DNA of 64,000 bases, from contig NZ_CANLRG010000010.1 of assembly GCF_947493565.1 (NCBI RefSeq), positions 37,329-101,328 on the forward strand, given 5' to 3'. Each line of letters begins with the position of its first letter. Position 1 is the first letter of the stretch. Position numbers and translations under genes: made by a program. The notes under the pieces were generated by a model that searched no databases, was not told the DNA's origin, and was given only the letters and a program-made list of their open reading frames with translations. This DNA is from an uncultured Lutibacter sp. Lineage in GTDB: Bacteria > Bacteroidota > Bacteroidia > Flavobacteriales > Flavobacteriaceae. Below are positions 26,725 to 38,526 of the stretch, in pieces.

Positions 26725-29700
26725 ATGCTAAATAAAAGCATTAAATTTTTAATAGAAAATAAACTGGTAGCAGTATTATTACTAGCACTGTTTATAGGTT
26801 GGGGTATCGTAAATGCACCCTTTAATTGGAATACAGGATTTCTTCCTAGCGATCCTGTAGCAGTAGATGCAATTCCAGATATTGGTGAAAACCAACAAAT
26901 AGTATTTACAAAATGGGACGGTCGTTCACCACAAGATATTGAAGACCAAATAACGTACCCATTAACAACATCATTACTTGGTATTCCAGGAGTAAAAACC
27001 ATTCGTAGTTCATCTATGTTTGGATTTTCAAGTATCTATATCATTTTTGAAGAAGATATAGAGTTTTATTGGAGTCGTAGTCGAATCCTTGAAAAACTAA
27101 ACTCTTTGCCAAGTAATTTATTGCCAGATGGTGTTAACCCTTCATTAGGTCCAGATGCCACAGGTTTAGGTCAAATCTTTTGGTATACATTAGAAGGTAG
27201 AGATGAAAACGGAAATGTAACTGGAGGTTGGGATTTACACGAATTACGTAGTATTCAAGATTACTATGTGAAGTATGCGTTATCTTCTGCAAGTGGTGTT
27301 TCAGAGGTTGCTTCTATTGGTGGCTATGTTCAGGAGTATCAAGTGGACGTAAATCCAGAACTAATGCGTCAGTATAATATTGGATTGCATCACGTTGTAA
27401 AAGCGGTTAAGGAAAGTAATAAGGATATTGGTGCACAGACTTTGGAAATTAACCAAGCCGAATATTTAGTTCGTGGTTTGGGGTATGTAAAATCTATTGC
27501 AGATATTGAAAATGCTGTAGTTGATTCTGAAAATTTCACTTCAATAAAAATTAAAGACATTGGAAAAGTCTCATTAGGTCCAGCAACAAGACGAGGTTTA
27601 TTAGATAAGGAAGGTGCGGAAGTTGTTGGTGCTGTTGTGGTTGCTCGTTATGGTGCAAACCCAATGGAAGTTATCAATAATGTAAAAGAAAAAATTAATG
27701 AATTAAGTGCAGGTTTACCTTCAAAAGTTTTGAGTGATGGTAGAACTTCACAAGTTACCATAGTACCTTTTTACGATAGAACAGAATTGATACAAGAAAC
27801 TTTAGGTACTCTAAATGAAGCCTTGACTTTAGAAATCTTAATAACCATTTTGGTAATAATCATTATGGTATTTAACCTTCGAGCTTCAGTACTAATATCT
27901 GGATTATTACCAGTTGCAGTTTTAATGGTATTTATAGCAATGAAGCTCTTTAATGTTGATGCAAACATAGTAGCCTTGTCTGGTATTGCTATTGCTATTG
28001 GTACAATGGTAGATGTTGGTGTCATACTTTCAGAAAACATCATTCGGCATTTAGATGAAGATAATGGAACACAATCCATTAATACTGTAGTTTACAATGC
28101 AACAGCCGAAGTTTCTGGCGCAATTGTAACCGCAGTAATGACAACAATTATAAGTTTTATACCTGTTTTTACAATGATTGGCGCTGAAGGAAAATTATTC
28201 AGACCATTAGCATTCACAAAAACCTTTGCATTAACAGCTTCAATAATTGTAGCATTGTTTTTAATTCCACCTTTTGCAGCGTTTTTATTCAGAAAGAAAA
28301 GCATAAAAACACATTTTAAATATGCTTTAAATGGTGTTTTAATAGTATTAGGGATAATAGCAATAATCTATGGTTATTGGTTAGGATTAATATTGATAGC
28401 TTTTGGTATCACAGCATTGTTAAGTACTCAAAATAAAATAACAGAAAAACTATCCAACTTAATTAATATCATAATATGTACAACTGCAATAGTATTTCTG
28501 TTAGCGGAATATTGGAGACCTTTAGGAGTTGATAAAAGTATCTTCTGGAACCTCATCTTTGTTGGTGTCATTTGCTTTGGCTTATTGGGTGTTTTCTCAT
28601 TGTTTATCAGGTATTATACTCGAATTTTAAGATGGTGTTTAGATAATAAATTACTATTTCTTTCAATTCCAACTGCAATTGTCATTGCTGGTTTTTTCAT
28701 TATGAAAAACACAGGCAAAGAATTTATGCCATCGTTAAATGAAGGTTCTTTTTTATTGATGCCTACTTCTATGCCACATTCTGGTGTAGAAGAAAATAAG
28801 CGTGTTTTACAGCAGTTAGATATGGCAGTTGCCAGTATTCCTGAAATCGAAACTGTAGTTGGAAAAGCAGGTCGTACAGAATCTGCATTAGACCCAGCAC
28901 CACTATCAATGTATGAAAATGTTATTCAGTATAAGTCAGAATATATGCTGAATGAAAACCGAGAACGTCAACGCTATAAAGTGAATAATGATGGCTTGTT
29001 TGAATTAAAAGATGGTCGATTTATCGCAAATCCAAATAATACAGAAAATGTCACCTTGAGCACAGTCGAAAGGTCTCAACTCATTCCAGACAATAATGGA
29101 GAGTTCTATCGAAATTGGAGACCTGAAATACAATCACCAGATGATATTTGGAACGAAATTGTAAAAGTGACCAAATTACCAGGCGTAACGTCTGCACCAA
29201 AGCTACAACCTATTGAAACCCGATTGGTAATGTTGCAAACAGGAATGCGAGCACCAATGGGTATTAAAATAAAAGGGCAAGATTTAAAGCAGATTGAAGC
29301 GTTTGGAATGCGATTAGAAGATATTTTAAAACAAGCTGAAGGTGTAAAAGATGAAGCTGTTTTTGCAGACCGTATTGTAGGTAAACCCTATTTGTTAATT
29401 GATATTGATAGAGAGAAAATTGCTCGTTATGGCGTAACCATTGAGGAAGTTCAAAATGTTTTGAAAGTGGCTGTTGGTGGTATGGTATTAACACAGACAG
29501 TAGAAGGTCGTGAGCGTTATGGTGTTAGAGTTCGTTACCCAAGAGAATTAAGAGCAAATCCAACCGATTTAAAACAAATCTATGTGCCTGTTGAAAAAGG
29601 AAGCCCTATTCCTTTAAGTGAATTAGCGACTATAAAATATGAACAAGGTCCACAAGTAATTAAAAGTGAAGACACTTTTTTAGTTGGCTATGTGTTATTT

Positions 29701-30432
29701 GATAAAATGGATGGTTTTGCAGAAGTCAATGTGGTAGAAAATGCACAAACCTTAATTCAAGAAAAGATAGATAGTGGCGAATTGGTAGTCCCAAAAGGTA
29801 TCAACTACCAATTTACGGGAACGTATGAAAACCAATTAAGAGCAGAAAAAACCTTGTCGGTTGTTGTGCCTTTAGCGTTGGCAATCATTTTCTTAATTCT
29901 GTATTTCCAATTTCGTTCAGTAGGGACATCACTAATGGTATTCACAGGTATTGCAGTTGCTTTTGCTGGTGGTTTTGTAATGATATGGCTCTATGGTCAA
30001 GATTGGTTCTTAAACTTCAATGTCTTTGGTGAAAATCTGCGCGATTTATTTCAAATGCACCCCATTAATTTAAGTGTAGCGGTTTGGGTTGGGTTTATTG
30101 CACTATTTGGTATCGCAACCGATGATGGAGTTGTAATGGCAACTTATTTAACCCAAACATTCGATAGAAACACACCAGAGAATAAAAAGGAAATTAGAGC
30201 ATCAGTTGTTGAAGCTGGTGAAAAACGAATCAGACCGTGTTTAATGACTACAGCTACGACCATTTTAGCATTATTACCAGTATTAACCTCTACAGGTCGA
30301 GGAAGCGATATAATGATACCTATGGCAATACCAAGTTTTGGTGGAATGCTTATAGCCTTAATCACTTTGTTTGTTGTACCAGTATTGTATAGCTGGAAAG
30401 CAGAAGTTCAACTTAAAAGAACATCAAAATGA
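26725..30432 (+). CDS. cusA: CusA-type Cu/Ag RND efflux pump
   Basis: Inner-membrane RND pump, 1235 aa from the ATG at 26725 (an in-frame TTG at 26707 would add six residues). TM4 carries AIAIGTMVDVGVILSEN, the signature of monovalent Cu/Ag pumps. The periplasmic domain is Met-rich (for example RLVMLQTGMRAPMG), fitting Cu(I) transport. It has the large insertion with additional helices (about 520-620) seen in flavobacterial homologues. The following TolC-like gene overlaps it by 4 bp (ATGA). Confidence 0.9.
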   Translation: MLNKSIKFLIENKLVAVLLLALFIGWGIVNAPFNWNTGFLPSDPVAVDAIPDIGENQQIVFTKWDGRSPQDIEDQITYPLTTSLLGIPGVKTIRSSSMFGFSSIYIIFEEDIEFYWSRSRILEKLNSLPSNLLPDGVNPSLGPDATGLGQIFWYTLEGRDENGNVTGGWDLHELRSIQDYYVKYALSSASGVSEVASIGGYVQEYQVDVNPELMRQYNIGLHHVVKAVKESNKDIGAQTLEINQAEYLVRGLGYVKSIADIENAVVDSENFTSIKIKDIGKVSLGPATRRGLLDKEGAEVVGAVVVARYGANPMEVINNVKEKINELSAGLPSKVLSDGRTSQVTIVPFYDRTELIQETLGTLNEALTLEILITILVIIIMVFNLRASVLISGLLPVAVLMVFIAMKLFNVDANIVALSGIAIAIGTMVDVGVILSENIIRHLDEDNGTQSINTVVYNATAEVSGAIVTAVMTTIISFIPVFTMIGAEGKLFRPLAFTKTFALTASIIVALFLIPPFAAFLFRKKSIKTHFKYALNGVLIVLGIIAIIYGYWLGLILIAFGITALLSTQNKITEKLSNLINIIICTTAIVFLLAEYWRPLGVDKSIFWNLIFVGVICFGLLGVFSLFIRYYTRILRWCLDNKLLFLSIPTAIVIAGFFIMKNTGKEFMPSLNEGSFLLMPTSMPHSGVEENKRVLQQLDMAVASIPEIETVVGKAGRTESALDPAPLSMYENVIQYKSEYMLNENRERQRYKVNNDGLFELKDGRFIANPNNTENVTLSTVERSQLIPDNNGEFYRNWRPEIQSPDDIWNEIVKVTKLPGVTSAPKLQPIETRLVMLQTGMRAPMGIKIKGQDLKQIEAFGMRLEDILKQAEGVKDEAVFADRIVGKPYLLIDIDREKIARYGVTIEEVQNVLKVAVGGMVLTQTVEGRERYGVRVRYPRELRANPTDLKQIYVPVEKGSPIPLSELATIKYEQGPQVIKSEDTFLVGYVLFDKMDGFAEVNVVENAQTLIQEKIDSGELVVPKGINYQFTGTYENQLRAEKTLSVVVPLALAIIFLILYFQFRSVGTSLMVFTGIAVAFAGGFVMIWLYGQDWFLNFNVFGENLRDLFQMHPINLSVAVWVGFIALFGIATDDGVVMATYLTQTFDRNTPENKKEIRASVVEAGEKRIRPCLMTTATTILALLPVLTSTGRGSDIMIPMAIPSFGGMLIALITLFVVPVLYSWKAEVQLKRTSK

Positions 30433-31664
30433 AATATAAATCAATACAAATAAAAATCGTCTTGGCTCTTGGCTCTTGTTTCTTGAGTCTTTTTGCGAAC
30501 GCTCAACAATTAGAAATACTTATCGGTGAAGCCTTAACAAACAATCCAGAAATTCAAAAGTTTGAGTTACAATACAAAAGAGCTTCCGAAAAGGTAAACG
30601 AGGTCAACACCATTCCTAATACCGAATTTGGTGTAGGTTATTTTGTAAGTGAACCAGAAACACGAACAGGTGCACAACGCTTTAAAGTATCTGCTAAACA
30701 AATGTTACCGTGGTTTGGGACTATTACTTCGAGAGAAAATTACGTGAGTTCATTGGCAGATGCTAAATACGAGGACATTGTTATCGCAAAGCGAAAACTA
30801 ATGGCTTCGGTATCACAATCCTATTATAATTTATACGCTAACAAAGCAAAGCAAGAGGTTTTAACTGAAAACATCAAACTATTAGAAACTTATGAAACGT
30901 TGGCATTAACTTCTGTAGAGGTTGGTAAAGCATCCGCAGTAGATGTGTTGCGATTGCAAATGCGTCAGAACGAAATGCAACAATTAAAAGATGTATTGCA
31001 ACAACAGTTTTTAGCAGAACAAACTAACTTCAATAATCTATTGAATAGAGATAATGATGTTACCGTGAATGTGGTAGATAGTTTAATGATACCTTCAGAA
31101 GACTTTGATATTACTTTTGAAAAATTAGTATTACATCCTGAATTACTAAAATTTGATAAACTCTATCAATCCATAGAGCAATCAGAATTATTGAATCAAA
31201 AAGAAAGCAGTCCAATGATTGGTTTTGGATTAGATTATATCAATGTTGCTGAAAGACCAAATATGGATTTCAGCGATAACGGAAAGGATATTGTAATGCC
31301 AATGGTTTCGGTATCTATCCCAATTTTCAATAAGAAATATAAATCCCAAACCAAACAAAATGATTTGCAACAGCAGGAAATTACTGCTCAAAAACAGGAA
31401 CGTTTAAATGCATTGGAAACGCTTTTAGACAAAGCGAATAACGAACGCATTTCTGCAAGAATAAGTTATGCTACCCAAACCAAAAACCTACAGCAAGCCA
31501 AAGATGCAGAAGACATTTTAATCAAAAGCTATGAAACAGGAACGATTGATTTTAATGATGTTTTGGATATTCAAGAGTTGCAGCTAAAGTTTCAAATGAA
31601 CCAAATAGAATCTGTGAAGACCTACTATGTGCAAAGTACAATCATTAATTATTTAATTCAGTAA
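30429..31664 (+). CDS. cusC: TolC-family outer-membrane channel (CusC-like)
   Basis: 411-aa outer-membrane factor with signal peptide (…SLFANAQQ). Two long helical repeat halves are typical of TolC. It overlaps the pump stop by 4 bp and is followed 3 bp later by the multicopper oxidase. In contrast to the first block, channel and pump are separate genes here. Confidence 0.88.
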   Translation: MKYKSIQIKIVLALGSCFLSLFANAQQLEILIGEALTNNPEIQKFELQYKRASEKVNEVNTIPNTEFGVGYFVSEPETRTGAQRFKVSAKQMLPWFGTITSRENYVSSLADAKYEDIVIAKRKLMASVSQSYYNLYANKAKQEVLTENIKLLETYETLALTSVEVGKASAVDVLRLQMRQNEMQQLKDVLQQQFLAEQTNFNNLLNRDNDVTVNVVDSLMIPSEDFDITFEKLVLHPELLKFDKLYQSIEQSELLNQKESSPMIGFGLDYINVAERPNMDFSDNGKDIVMPMVSVSIPIFNKKYKSQTKQNDLQQQEITAQKQERLNALETLLDKANNERISARISYATQTKNLQQAKDAEDILIKSYETGTIDFNDVLDIQELQLKFQMNQIESVKTYYVQSTIINYLIQ

Positions 31665-31667
31665 ACA

Positions 31668-33941
31668 ATGAAAACGTTTAACACAATATTTCTCTTGTTT
31701 CTAACTTCAATGGCATTTGCCCAAGTTGGTACAAATGGTCAAGATAGAAAAGAAGAAGGCCGAAACATACAAGAGTATAACCTTACTATAGAAGAAAATG
31801 AAATAACTCTTTCAGGTGTAACCGCCAAAGGAATGACAATTAATGGTGGAATTCCAGGTCCTACATTAGAATTTAATGAAGGTGACCTCGCTATTATTAA
31901 CGTAACCAATAAAATGGATGAAGAAACCTCTGTACATTGGCACGGTTTAATACTTCCTAATTTTTATGATGGTGTACCTTATTTAACTACGCCACCTATA
32001 AAACCAAACACTACATTTCAATATAGAATACCTATAAACCAATCTGGCACATATTGGTATCATTCCCACACGATGTTGCAAGAGCAAAAAGGAGTTTATG
32101 GCTCAATAGTCATTCATCCTAAAGAAAAGACCTTGGACTATGATAAGGATTTAGTCGTAGTCCTTTCCGATTGGACAAATGAAAAACCAATAAATGTACT
32201 GCGAAACCTTAAACGAGGAAATGAGTGGTATCAGGTTAAAAAAGGAACAGCGGTACCATTAAGCAGAGTTATAAAAGAAGATGCATTAGGCGCACAATTC
32301 AAATTTTGGCGCGATAGAATGGAAGGTGCAGATATTGCAGATATCTACTATCCTGCGTTTTTAGCCAATGGTAAAAAAGTTGCAGAATATCCAGAGTTTA
32401 AAGCAGGTGAAAAAGTACGACTACGTTTTATTAATGCATCTGCTTCATCTTATTATTGGCTGGATTTTGGTGGTGGTAACCCGATGATTGTAGCGAGTGA
32501 TGGTGTGGATGTAACACCAAAATATAAAAACCGATTTCTTTTTGCAATTGCCGAAACCTATGATGTGATTGTAACCATTCCAGAAGGCACATTGGAAATT
32601 ACCGCAACAGCACAAGATGGTTCTGGTAATATGTCCATTCGTTTAGGTAGCGGAAAACTGTATCCAGCAACAGTTATAGACAGACCAGATAAAGTAGCTA
32701 TGATGAAGCAAATGGCAAAAATGGATATGAAGATGGGTGCACCTGCTTTAGTAGGAAATAAAAACAGTAACACACCAGAAGTCCTAATGCAGAAATATGG
32801 GATGAAGATGAATATGGATATGAAAGATGGACAGATGGAGAATGAAATGAATATGGAAATGAAAAAGGATGTGATGCCAATGAATCATAAGATGATGCAA
32901 AAGGACACCACTTCATTTAATTATGACACACGTAAAACCTATTTCAATTATGATTTTTTAAAGGCAAAAGAAAACACGACTTATAAGGCAGACATACCTG
33001 TAACCGACCTTTTACTTAATCTAACAGGTAATATGCAACGTTATGTTTGGAGTTTGAATGGCATACCACTTTCGGAAACAGACAAAATTAAAATTAAAGG
33101 TGGAGAGGTTACTAGAATTACTTTGAATAACCTAACAATGATGCATCATCCAATGCACTTACACGGACATTACTTTAGGGTCATCAATGAAAATGGCGAA
33201 CGTTCCCCATTAAAACATACCGTCAATGTACCACCTATGCAAAAAGTGGTCATCGAATTTTATAACGAAGAATATGGTGATTGGTTCTTTCATTGTCACG
33301 TGTTATATCATATGATGGGTGGTATGGCAAGAGTATTTAGCTATGATACACCACGCGATGAAAAGATGAAACCTTATCCAGTTCAAAAACTAATTGATGA
33401 AACTGACCATTATTACTCTTGGGGAGCTGCACGTGTAGGTTCAAACTTTAATGAACTTTTATTGATGTCAAGCAACATTCGTAACGAATTTGGACTACGT
33501 GCCGAGTTTGATTATAACCAAAATGCCGAGATAGAAGTAAATTATAACAGATATCTCAATGATTGGGTACGTGTGTATGCAGGTGTAAATACTGAAACTT
33601 CTACACCAAATTCTTATGATACATTTAATACTGTAGGATTAGTTGGAGTTAAATATTTCACGCCTTACAGATTTAATGTGGATGTGAGTATGGACCATCA
33701 ACTGCGCCCAAGAATACGTTTGGACAGAGAACTATTGATTTTTCCTAGAATTTTTCTCGAAGGAGAATACGAGTATAGAGCGGATTTTGGATGGGTCAAT
33801 GATTTAGAAAACAACAATTCTTATGAAGGTGAAACTCAATGGTTAATTGGAGCATCGTACATCTTATCTCGAAATTTTTCAATTCAAGGGAATTATAACA
33901 ACCGATATGGTTGGGGTGGTGGACTTTCAATTAGATTTTAA
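31668..33941 (+). CDS. copA: Multicopper oxidase fused to a CopB-like outer-membrane barrel
   Basis: 757 aa. Signal peptide, then a PcoA/CopA-type multicopper oxidase with all four Cu motifs: HWHG near 88, [13 protein letters not shown] and [11 protein letters not shown] Met-rich stretch (about 340-420; [21 protein letters not shown]) lies between domains 2 and 3 and probably binds Cu(I). After about residue 580 the chain continues as a beta-strand-rich, tyrosine-rich domain ending [12 protein letters not shown], like the C-terminal barrel of CopB. It probably oxidises Cu(I) to less toxic Cu(II) at the outer membrane. The gene symbol is by analogy with plasmid CopA and not the ATPase. Confidence 0.85.
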   Translation: MKTFNTIFLLFLTSMAFAQVGTNGQDRKEEGRNIQEYNLTIEENEITLSGVTAKGMTINGGIPGPTLEFNEGDLAIINVTNKMDEETSVHWHGLILPNFYDGVPYLTTPPIKPNTTFQYRIPINQSGTYWYHSHTMLQEQKGVYGSIVIHPKEKTLDYDKDLVVVLSDWTNEKPINVLRNLKRGNEWYQVKKGTAVPLSRVIKEDALGAQFKFWRDRMEGADIADIYYPAFLANGKKVAEYPEFKAGEKVRLRFINASASSYYWLDFGGGNPMIVASDGVDVTPKYKNRFLFAIAETYDVIVTIPEGTLEITATAQDGSGNMSIRLGSGKLYPATVIDRPDKVAMMKQMAKMDMKMGAPALVGNKNSNTPEVLMQKYGMKMNMDMKDGQMENEMNMEMKKDVMPMNHKMMQKDTTSFNYDTRKTYFNYDFLKAKENTTYKADIPVTDLLLNLTGNMQRYVWSLNGIPLSETDKIKIKGGEVTRITLNNLTMMHHPMHLHGHYFRVINENGERSPLKHTVNVPPMQKVVIEFYNEEYGDWFFHCHVLYHMMGGMARVFSYDTPRDEKMKPYPVQKLIDETDHYYSWGAARVGSNFNELLLMSSNIRNEFGLRAEFDYNQNAEIEVNYNRYLNDWVRVYAGVNTETSTPNSYDTFNTVGLVGVKYFTPYRFNVDVSMDHQLRPRIRLDRELLIFPRIFLEGEYEYRADFGWVNDLENNNSYEGETQWLIGASYILSRNFSIQGNYNNRYGWGGGLSIRF

Positions 33942-33955
33942 ATAAAATTATAACA

Positions 33956-36448
33956 ATGAAACACACATATCACATACACGGAATGACTTGCAACGGTTGT
34001 CGCAGTCACGTTGAGGAAACGCTCTCTAAAGTAGGAGGTGTTTCAAAAGCAACAGTCGATTTAGATAAGGCAGAAGCTAACATAGAAATGGAATCACATA
34101 TTCCCATAGAAACATTTCAAGAAGCCTTAAAAAAAGATGGTGGTACATATAGCATTCATAAACAAGGTGAACACCATCAGCATTCAGAAGCTAAAAAGGA
34201 AAAGCAACCTAAAGGTACAGGCACATTTTATTGTCCTATGCATTGCGAAGGCGATAAAACTTATGATAAACCAGGCGATTGTCCTGTTTGCGGAATGGAT
34301 TTGGTGGAAGAACAAAATCTATCAGCAACTTCAAAGGAACAATGGACGTGTCCGATGCATCCAGAAATTGTCAAAGACGAAGCAGGTTCGTGTCCTATTT
34401 GTGGGATGGATTTAGTGCCAATGGAAGCAGATAGTTCAGCAGAAGAAAAAACGTATAAAAAGCTATTAAAGAAATTTTGGATTGCCACAGCATTTACCTT
34501 GCCCATTTTCTTAATGGCTATGAGCGAAATGCTCAATAACAATCCGTTGTACGATATAATGGAACAGAAATATTGGAACTGGATTCAGTTTGCATTATCA
34601 ATTCCAGTAGTGTTTTATGCCACTTGGATGTTTTTTAGACGTGCTTGGACATCAATAAAAACATTGAACCTAAATATGTTTACCCTAATTGGAATAGGTT
34701 CTGGAATAGCTTGGATTTTTAGTGTTTTTGCAATGATATTTCCTAATGTTTTCCCTGAAGATTTTAAAACTTCAGAAGGAAACGTATTTGTATACTTTGA
34801 AGCAACTACAGTTATTTTAACATTAGTATTACTAGGGCAATTGTTAGAAGCAAAAGCGCATAGCCAAACAAGTGGAGCAATAAAGGAATTATTAAAATTA
34901 GTTCCTTCCACTGCAACATTAGTAATTGATGGAATTGATAAAGTAATAGCTATTGATAAAATTGAAAAGGGTAATTTATTACGAGTTAAACCAGGTGAAA
35001 AAATCCCTGTTGATGGTAGTATTATTGAAGGCCATAGTAGTATTGATGAATCTATGATAACAGGAGAACCTATTCCTGTAGATAAAAATGTAGATGACAA
35101 AGTAAGTTCAGGTACAATCAACGGTACAAAGTCGTTTATAATGAAAGCTGAAAAAGTCGGTTCAGAGACCTTACTTTCTCAAATCATTCATATGGTAAAT
35201 AACGCAAGTCGTTCTAAAGCACCTATTCAAAAGTTAGCTGATAGAATATCAAAATACTTTGTTCCAATAGTAATGATTGTTTCAGTAATAACATTTATCA
35301 TTTGGGCTGTATTTGGTCCCGAACCTGCTTATGTTTTTGCATTTGTAAATGCAATAGCTGTATTAATTATTGCGTGTCCTTGTGCATTAGGATTGGCTAC
35401 GCCAATGTCTGTAATGGTAGGTGTTGGTAGAGGTGCTCAATCTGGTGTATTGATTAAAAATGCGGAAGCATTAGAGAAAATGAATAAAGTAGATACACTT
35501 ATTGTTGACAAGACAGGCACGATTACAGAAGGAAAACCATCAGTTGAAAAGGTAATAGCAACAGACTCTATAGATGAATCTATTTTAGTACAATACATAA
35601 CATCTTTAAACCAATATAGCGAGCATCCGTTAGCAGCAGCAATCGTAAACTATGGTAAATCAAAAAACAGTTCAATTACTAAAGTAAGTGATTTTGAAGC
35701 TGTGGCAGGAAAAGGAGTTATAGGTAAAGTCGAAAATAAAAATATTGCTTTAGGTAATGATAATTTATTAAAGCAATACACAATTACTATTTCTGAAAGT
35801 TTATCGAATAAAGTTATAGTAGAACAAGAGCAAGGTAAAACAGTTTCATACATAGCAATAGATAATAAAGCAGTAGGATATGTCACAATTTTCGATGCTA
35901 TTAAAACTACAAGTCAAAATGCTATTAAAGAATTACAAAATAATGGCGTTGACGTAATAATGCTAACAGGTGACAATAAGAATACTGCAAAATCTGTAGC
36001 TAAACAACTAAACCTAAAACACTTTAAAGCAGAATGTCTTCCACAAGACAAATTAAATGAAATAAAAATGCTTCAAAATAAAGGGAAAATAGTTGCAATG
36101 GCAGGAGATGGTATTAATGATGCACCTGCTTTAGCACAATCTGATGTTGGAATTGCAATGGATAAAGGTACTGATGTTGCTATTGAAAGTGCATCAATAA
36201 CATTAGTAAAAGGCGATTTACAAGGTATTGTAAAAGCTAAAAAATTAAGTCACGCTGTTGTAAAAAATATAAAACAGAACCTGTTTTTTGCATTTATATA
36301 TAATGTTTTAGGTGTTCCTATTGCAGCAGGTATTTTATATCCATTTTTTGGATTATTACTATCACCAATGATTGCAGCTTTAGCTATGAGTTTTAGCTCG
36401 GTCTCGGTAATTGTAAACGCATTAAGATTAAGAAATATTAAAATTTAA
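33956..36448 (+). CDS. copA: Cu(I) P1B-1 ATPase with HMA and two heavy-metal-binding domains
   Basis: 830-aa Cu(I) exporter. N-terminal HMA domain ([12 protein letters not shown]), then two Cys/Met heavy-metal-binding modules (YCPMHCEGD...CPVCGMDL and WTCPMHPEI...CPICGMDL). The pump core follows: [22 protein letters not shown] and GDGINDAP. Helices 7-8 contain YNVLG and MSFSSVSV, the Cu(I) marks YN and MxxSS. Co-directional with the adaptor 4 bp downstream. Regulation by a copper sensor is not visible here. Confidence 0.93.
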   Translation: MKHTYHIHGMTCNGCRSHVEETLSKVGGVSKATVDLDKAEANIEMESHIPIETFQEALKKDGGTYSIHKQGEHHQHSEAKKEKQPKGTGTFYCPMHCEGDKTYDKPGDCPVCGMDLVEEQNLSATSKEQWTCPMHPEIVKDEAGSCPICGMDLVPMEADSSAEEKTYKKLLKKFWIATAFTLPIFLMAMSEMLNNNPLYDIMEQKYWNWIQFALSIPVVFYATWMFFRRAWTSIKTLNLNMFTLIGIGSGIAWIFSVFAMIFPNVFPEDFKTSEGNVFVYFEATTVILTLVLLGQLLEAKAHSQTSGAIKELLKLVPSTATLVIDGIDKVIAIDKIEKGNLLRVKPGEKIPVDGSIIEGHSSIDESMITGEPIPVDKNVDDKVSSGTINGTKSFIMKAEKVGSETLLSQIIHMVNNASRSKAPIQKLADRISKYFVPIVMIVSVITFIIWAVFGPEPAYVFAFVNAIAVLIIACPCALGLATPMSVMVGVGRGAQSGVLIKNAEALEKMNKVDTLIVDKTGTITEGKPSVEKVIATDSIDESILVQYITSLNQYSEHPLAAAIVNYGKSKNSSITKVSDFEAVAGKGVIGKVENKNIALGNDNLLKQYTITISESLSNKVIVEQEQGKTVSYIAIDNKAVGYVTIFDAIKTTSQNAIKELQNNGVDVIMLTGDNKNTAKSVAKQLNLKHFKAECLPQDKLNEIKMLQNKGKIVAMAGDGINDAPALAQSDVGIAMDKGTDVAIESASITLVKGDLQGIVKAKKLSHAVVKNIKQNLFFAFIYNVLGVPIAAGILYPFFGLLLSPMIAALAMSFSSVSVIVNALRLRNIKI

Positions 36449-36452
36449 AAAA

Positions 36453-38219
36453 ATGAAAAAATATTTAATTTATATTGGCATATTAGCTGTTGGACTTCTT
36501 CTGGGAAAGTTCCTGTTCAATGATTCTTCAAAAAATAAAACAGAACATAATCATACTAGCACAACAGAAACAAATCAAATGTGGACGTGTTCAATGCATC
36601 CACAAATAATGCAACCAGAAGCAGGTGACTGTCCTATCTGTGGTATGGATTTAATTCCTGCCGAAGCAGGTGCTGATGGTTTGTCTGCAGATCAATTCAA
36701 GTTAACAAAAAATGCAATGGCATTAGCCAACATTCAAACAACAAAAGTTGGTAAGCATTTAGCTGAAGATAATGTGCTTAAATTATCTGGTAAAATTGCA
36801 GTAAATGAAGAAGTTAATTCAGTTCAAGTCAGTTATTTTTCAGGAAGAATAGAAAAACTAAATGTAAATTTTACTGGTGAAGAAATTCGTAAAGGACAAT
36901 TATTAGCAACTATCTATTCACCTGAATTATATGCTGCTCAACAAGAATTATTAACTGCAATTTCATTAAAAGAATCTCAACCAGAATTGTACAATGCCGT
37001 TCGTAACAAATTAAAATTCTGGAAACTATCAGATAATCAAATAAACCAAATTGAAGCCTCTGGAAAAGCAAAAGAATTTTTCCCTGTGTATGCAACAGTT
37101 TCAGGTACCGTATCTGAAAAATTGGTTGAACAAGGTTCAGCAATAAAACAAGGACAACCTTTGCTGAAAATATCAAACTTAAGTACAGTTTGGGCAAATT
37201 TCGATGTGTATGAAAACCAGATAGGCTTATTTAAAATAGGTGAAGAAATTACGATAACTTCTAACGCATACCCTAATAAAGAGTTTAAAGGAAAAGTAAG
37301 TTTTATTGACCCCGTTTTAAATACTAAAACCCGTACGGTAACTTTAAGAGTTGTATTAAAAAATAAAAACAATGAATTTAAGCCAGGAATGTTTGTTGAA
37401 GGTAAAGTAAATAATGCCACATCAAATACAAATGATATACTAATGATACCTGCATCGGCAGTTCTTTGGACTGGTGAAAGGTCTATAGTTTATGTAAAAA
37501 CCAATCCTAACGAACCTGTTTTTGAAATGAAAGAAATTGTTTTAGGGAACCAAATTGGAACAAATTATCAAGTTTTAAAAGGTCTAAATAATGGTGATGA
37601 AATAGTATCAAATGGTACGTTTACCATAGATGCTGCTGCCCAACTACAAGGTAAAAAAAGTATGATGAATAAAACTGGCGGAACTACAATGACAGGTCAC
37701 GAAGGGCATCTTGGTATGGAAAATAACATTTCAGATGCTACAGAACATTATGAAATTAATAAACGATTAGAAGCTCCAAAAGAATTTCAAAATCAATTAA
37801 AAACAGTGTATGAGAACTATATCATTCTTAAAGATGCATTGGTAGAAGACAATTCAAAAGAAGCTACAAACAGTGCCAAAAAGTTAATTTCAAGCATTCA
37901 TAAAATAAATATGAAATTACTAAAAGGCGAAGCACATAAGCATTGGATGACTGTAGAAAAAGAAATTAAATCTTCAACAATCGCTATTTCAAATACTGAT
38001 GATATAAAAGTTCAAAGAGACCATTTTAAGCATTTATCTTCTCATTTAACCAAGGCAATTCAACTATTTGGAATAAACGAAATAGTATATGTAGAATTTT
38101 GTCCAATGGCAGATAACAATAACGGTGCATATTGGTTAAGCAAAGAAGAAAAAGTTCTTAACCCTTATTTTGGAGATGCAATGCTTAAATGTGGTGAAGT
38201 AAAACAAGTAATAGAATAA
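36453..38219 (+). CDS. cusB: CusB-type adaptor with heavy-metal-binding and DUF3347 domains
   Basis: 588-aa periplasmic adaptor for the CusA pump. N-terminal anchor helix, a heavy-metal-binding module (WTCSMHPQI...CPICGMDL), then the adaptor core with two lipoyl halves and beta-barrel (about 80-390). The C-terminal part (about 430-588), containing HKHWMTVEKEIK and EFCPMADNNNGAYW, matches DUF3347, a domain of CusB-associated copper chaperones. It is placed after the ATPase and not beside cusA, but on the same strand with short gaps. Confidence 0.88.
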   Translation: MKKYLIYIGILAVGLLLGKFLFNDSSKNKTEHNHTSTTETNQMWTCSMHPQIMQPEAGDCPICGMDLIPAEAGADGLSADQFKLTKNAMALANIQTTKVGKHLAEDNVLKLSGKIAVNEEVNSVQVSYFSGRIEKLNVNFTGEEIRKGQLLATIYSPELYAAQQELLTAISLKESQPELYNAVRNKLKFWKLSDNQINQIEASGKAKEFFPVYATVSGTVSEKLVEQGSAIKQGQPLLKISNLSTVWANFDVYENQIGLFKIGEEITITSNAYPNKEFKGKVSFIDPVLNTKTRTVTLRVVLKNKNNEFKPGMFVEGKVNNATSNTNDILMIPASAVLWTGERSIVYVKTNPNEPVFEMKEIVLGNQIGTNYQVLKGLNNGDEIVSNGTFTIDAAAQLQGKKSMMNKTGGTTMTGHEGHLGMENNISDATEHYEINKRLEAPKEFQNQLKTVYENYIILKDALVEDNSKEATNSAKKLISSIHKINMKLLKGEAHKHWMTVEKEIKSSTIAISNTDDIKVQRDHFKHLSSHLTKAIQLFGINEIVYVEFCPMADNNNGAYWLSKEEKVLNPYFGDAMLKCGEVKQVIE

Positions 38220-38255
38220 ATTAAAACAATTATTAATATTTTAAATTTTAAAACA

Positions 38256-38519
38256 ATGAAAAAAGTAATTTTAAGTATAACTGTAGTAGCTTTATTCGTA
38301 GCTACAAGCTGCAAAACAGAAACAAAAAAAGATAAAGAGCCTGTAAAAACAGAAGCCAAAAAAGAAATGGCAATGGAAGTTTACCAATGTCCTATGGATT
38401 GTGAAAAAGGCAAAACATACGATGAGAAAGGAAATTGTCCAGTTTGTAAAATGGATTTAAAAAAGGTAGAGAAACACGCTAAACATAATGATGAAGATCA
38501 TTCAGGTCATAATCATTAG
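38256..38519 (+). CDS. Small heavy-metal-binding lipoprotein
   Basis: 87 aa: lipoprotein signal (…FVATSC), Lys-rich linker, one heavy-metal-binding module (YQCPMDCEKG...CPVCKMDL) and a His-rich end (HAKHNDEDHSGHNH). Probably a periplasmic Cu buffer. It shares the module with the two preceding genes and closes the operon, being followed by a terminator. Confidence 0.8.
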   Translation: MKKVILSITVVALFVATSCKTETKKDKEPVKTEAKKEMAMEVYQCPMDCEKGKTYDEKGNCPVCKMDLKKVEKHAKHNDEDHSGHNH

Positions 38520-38526
38520 AAACTAT

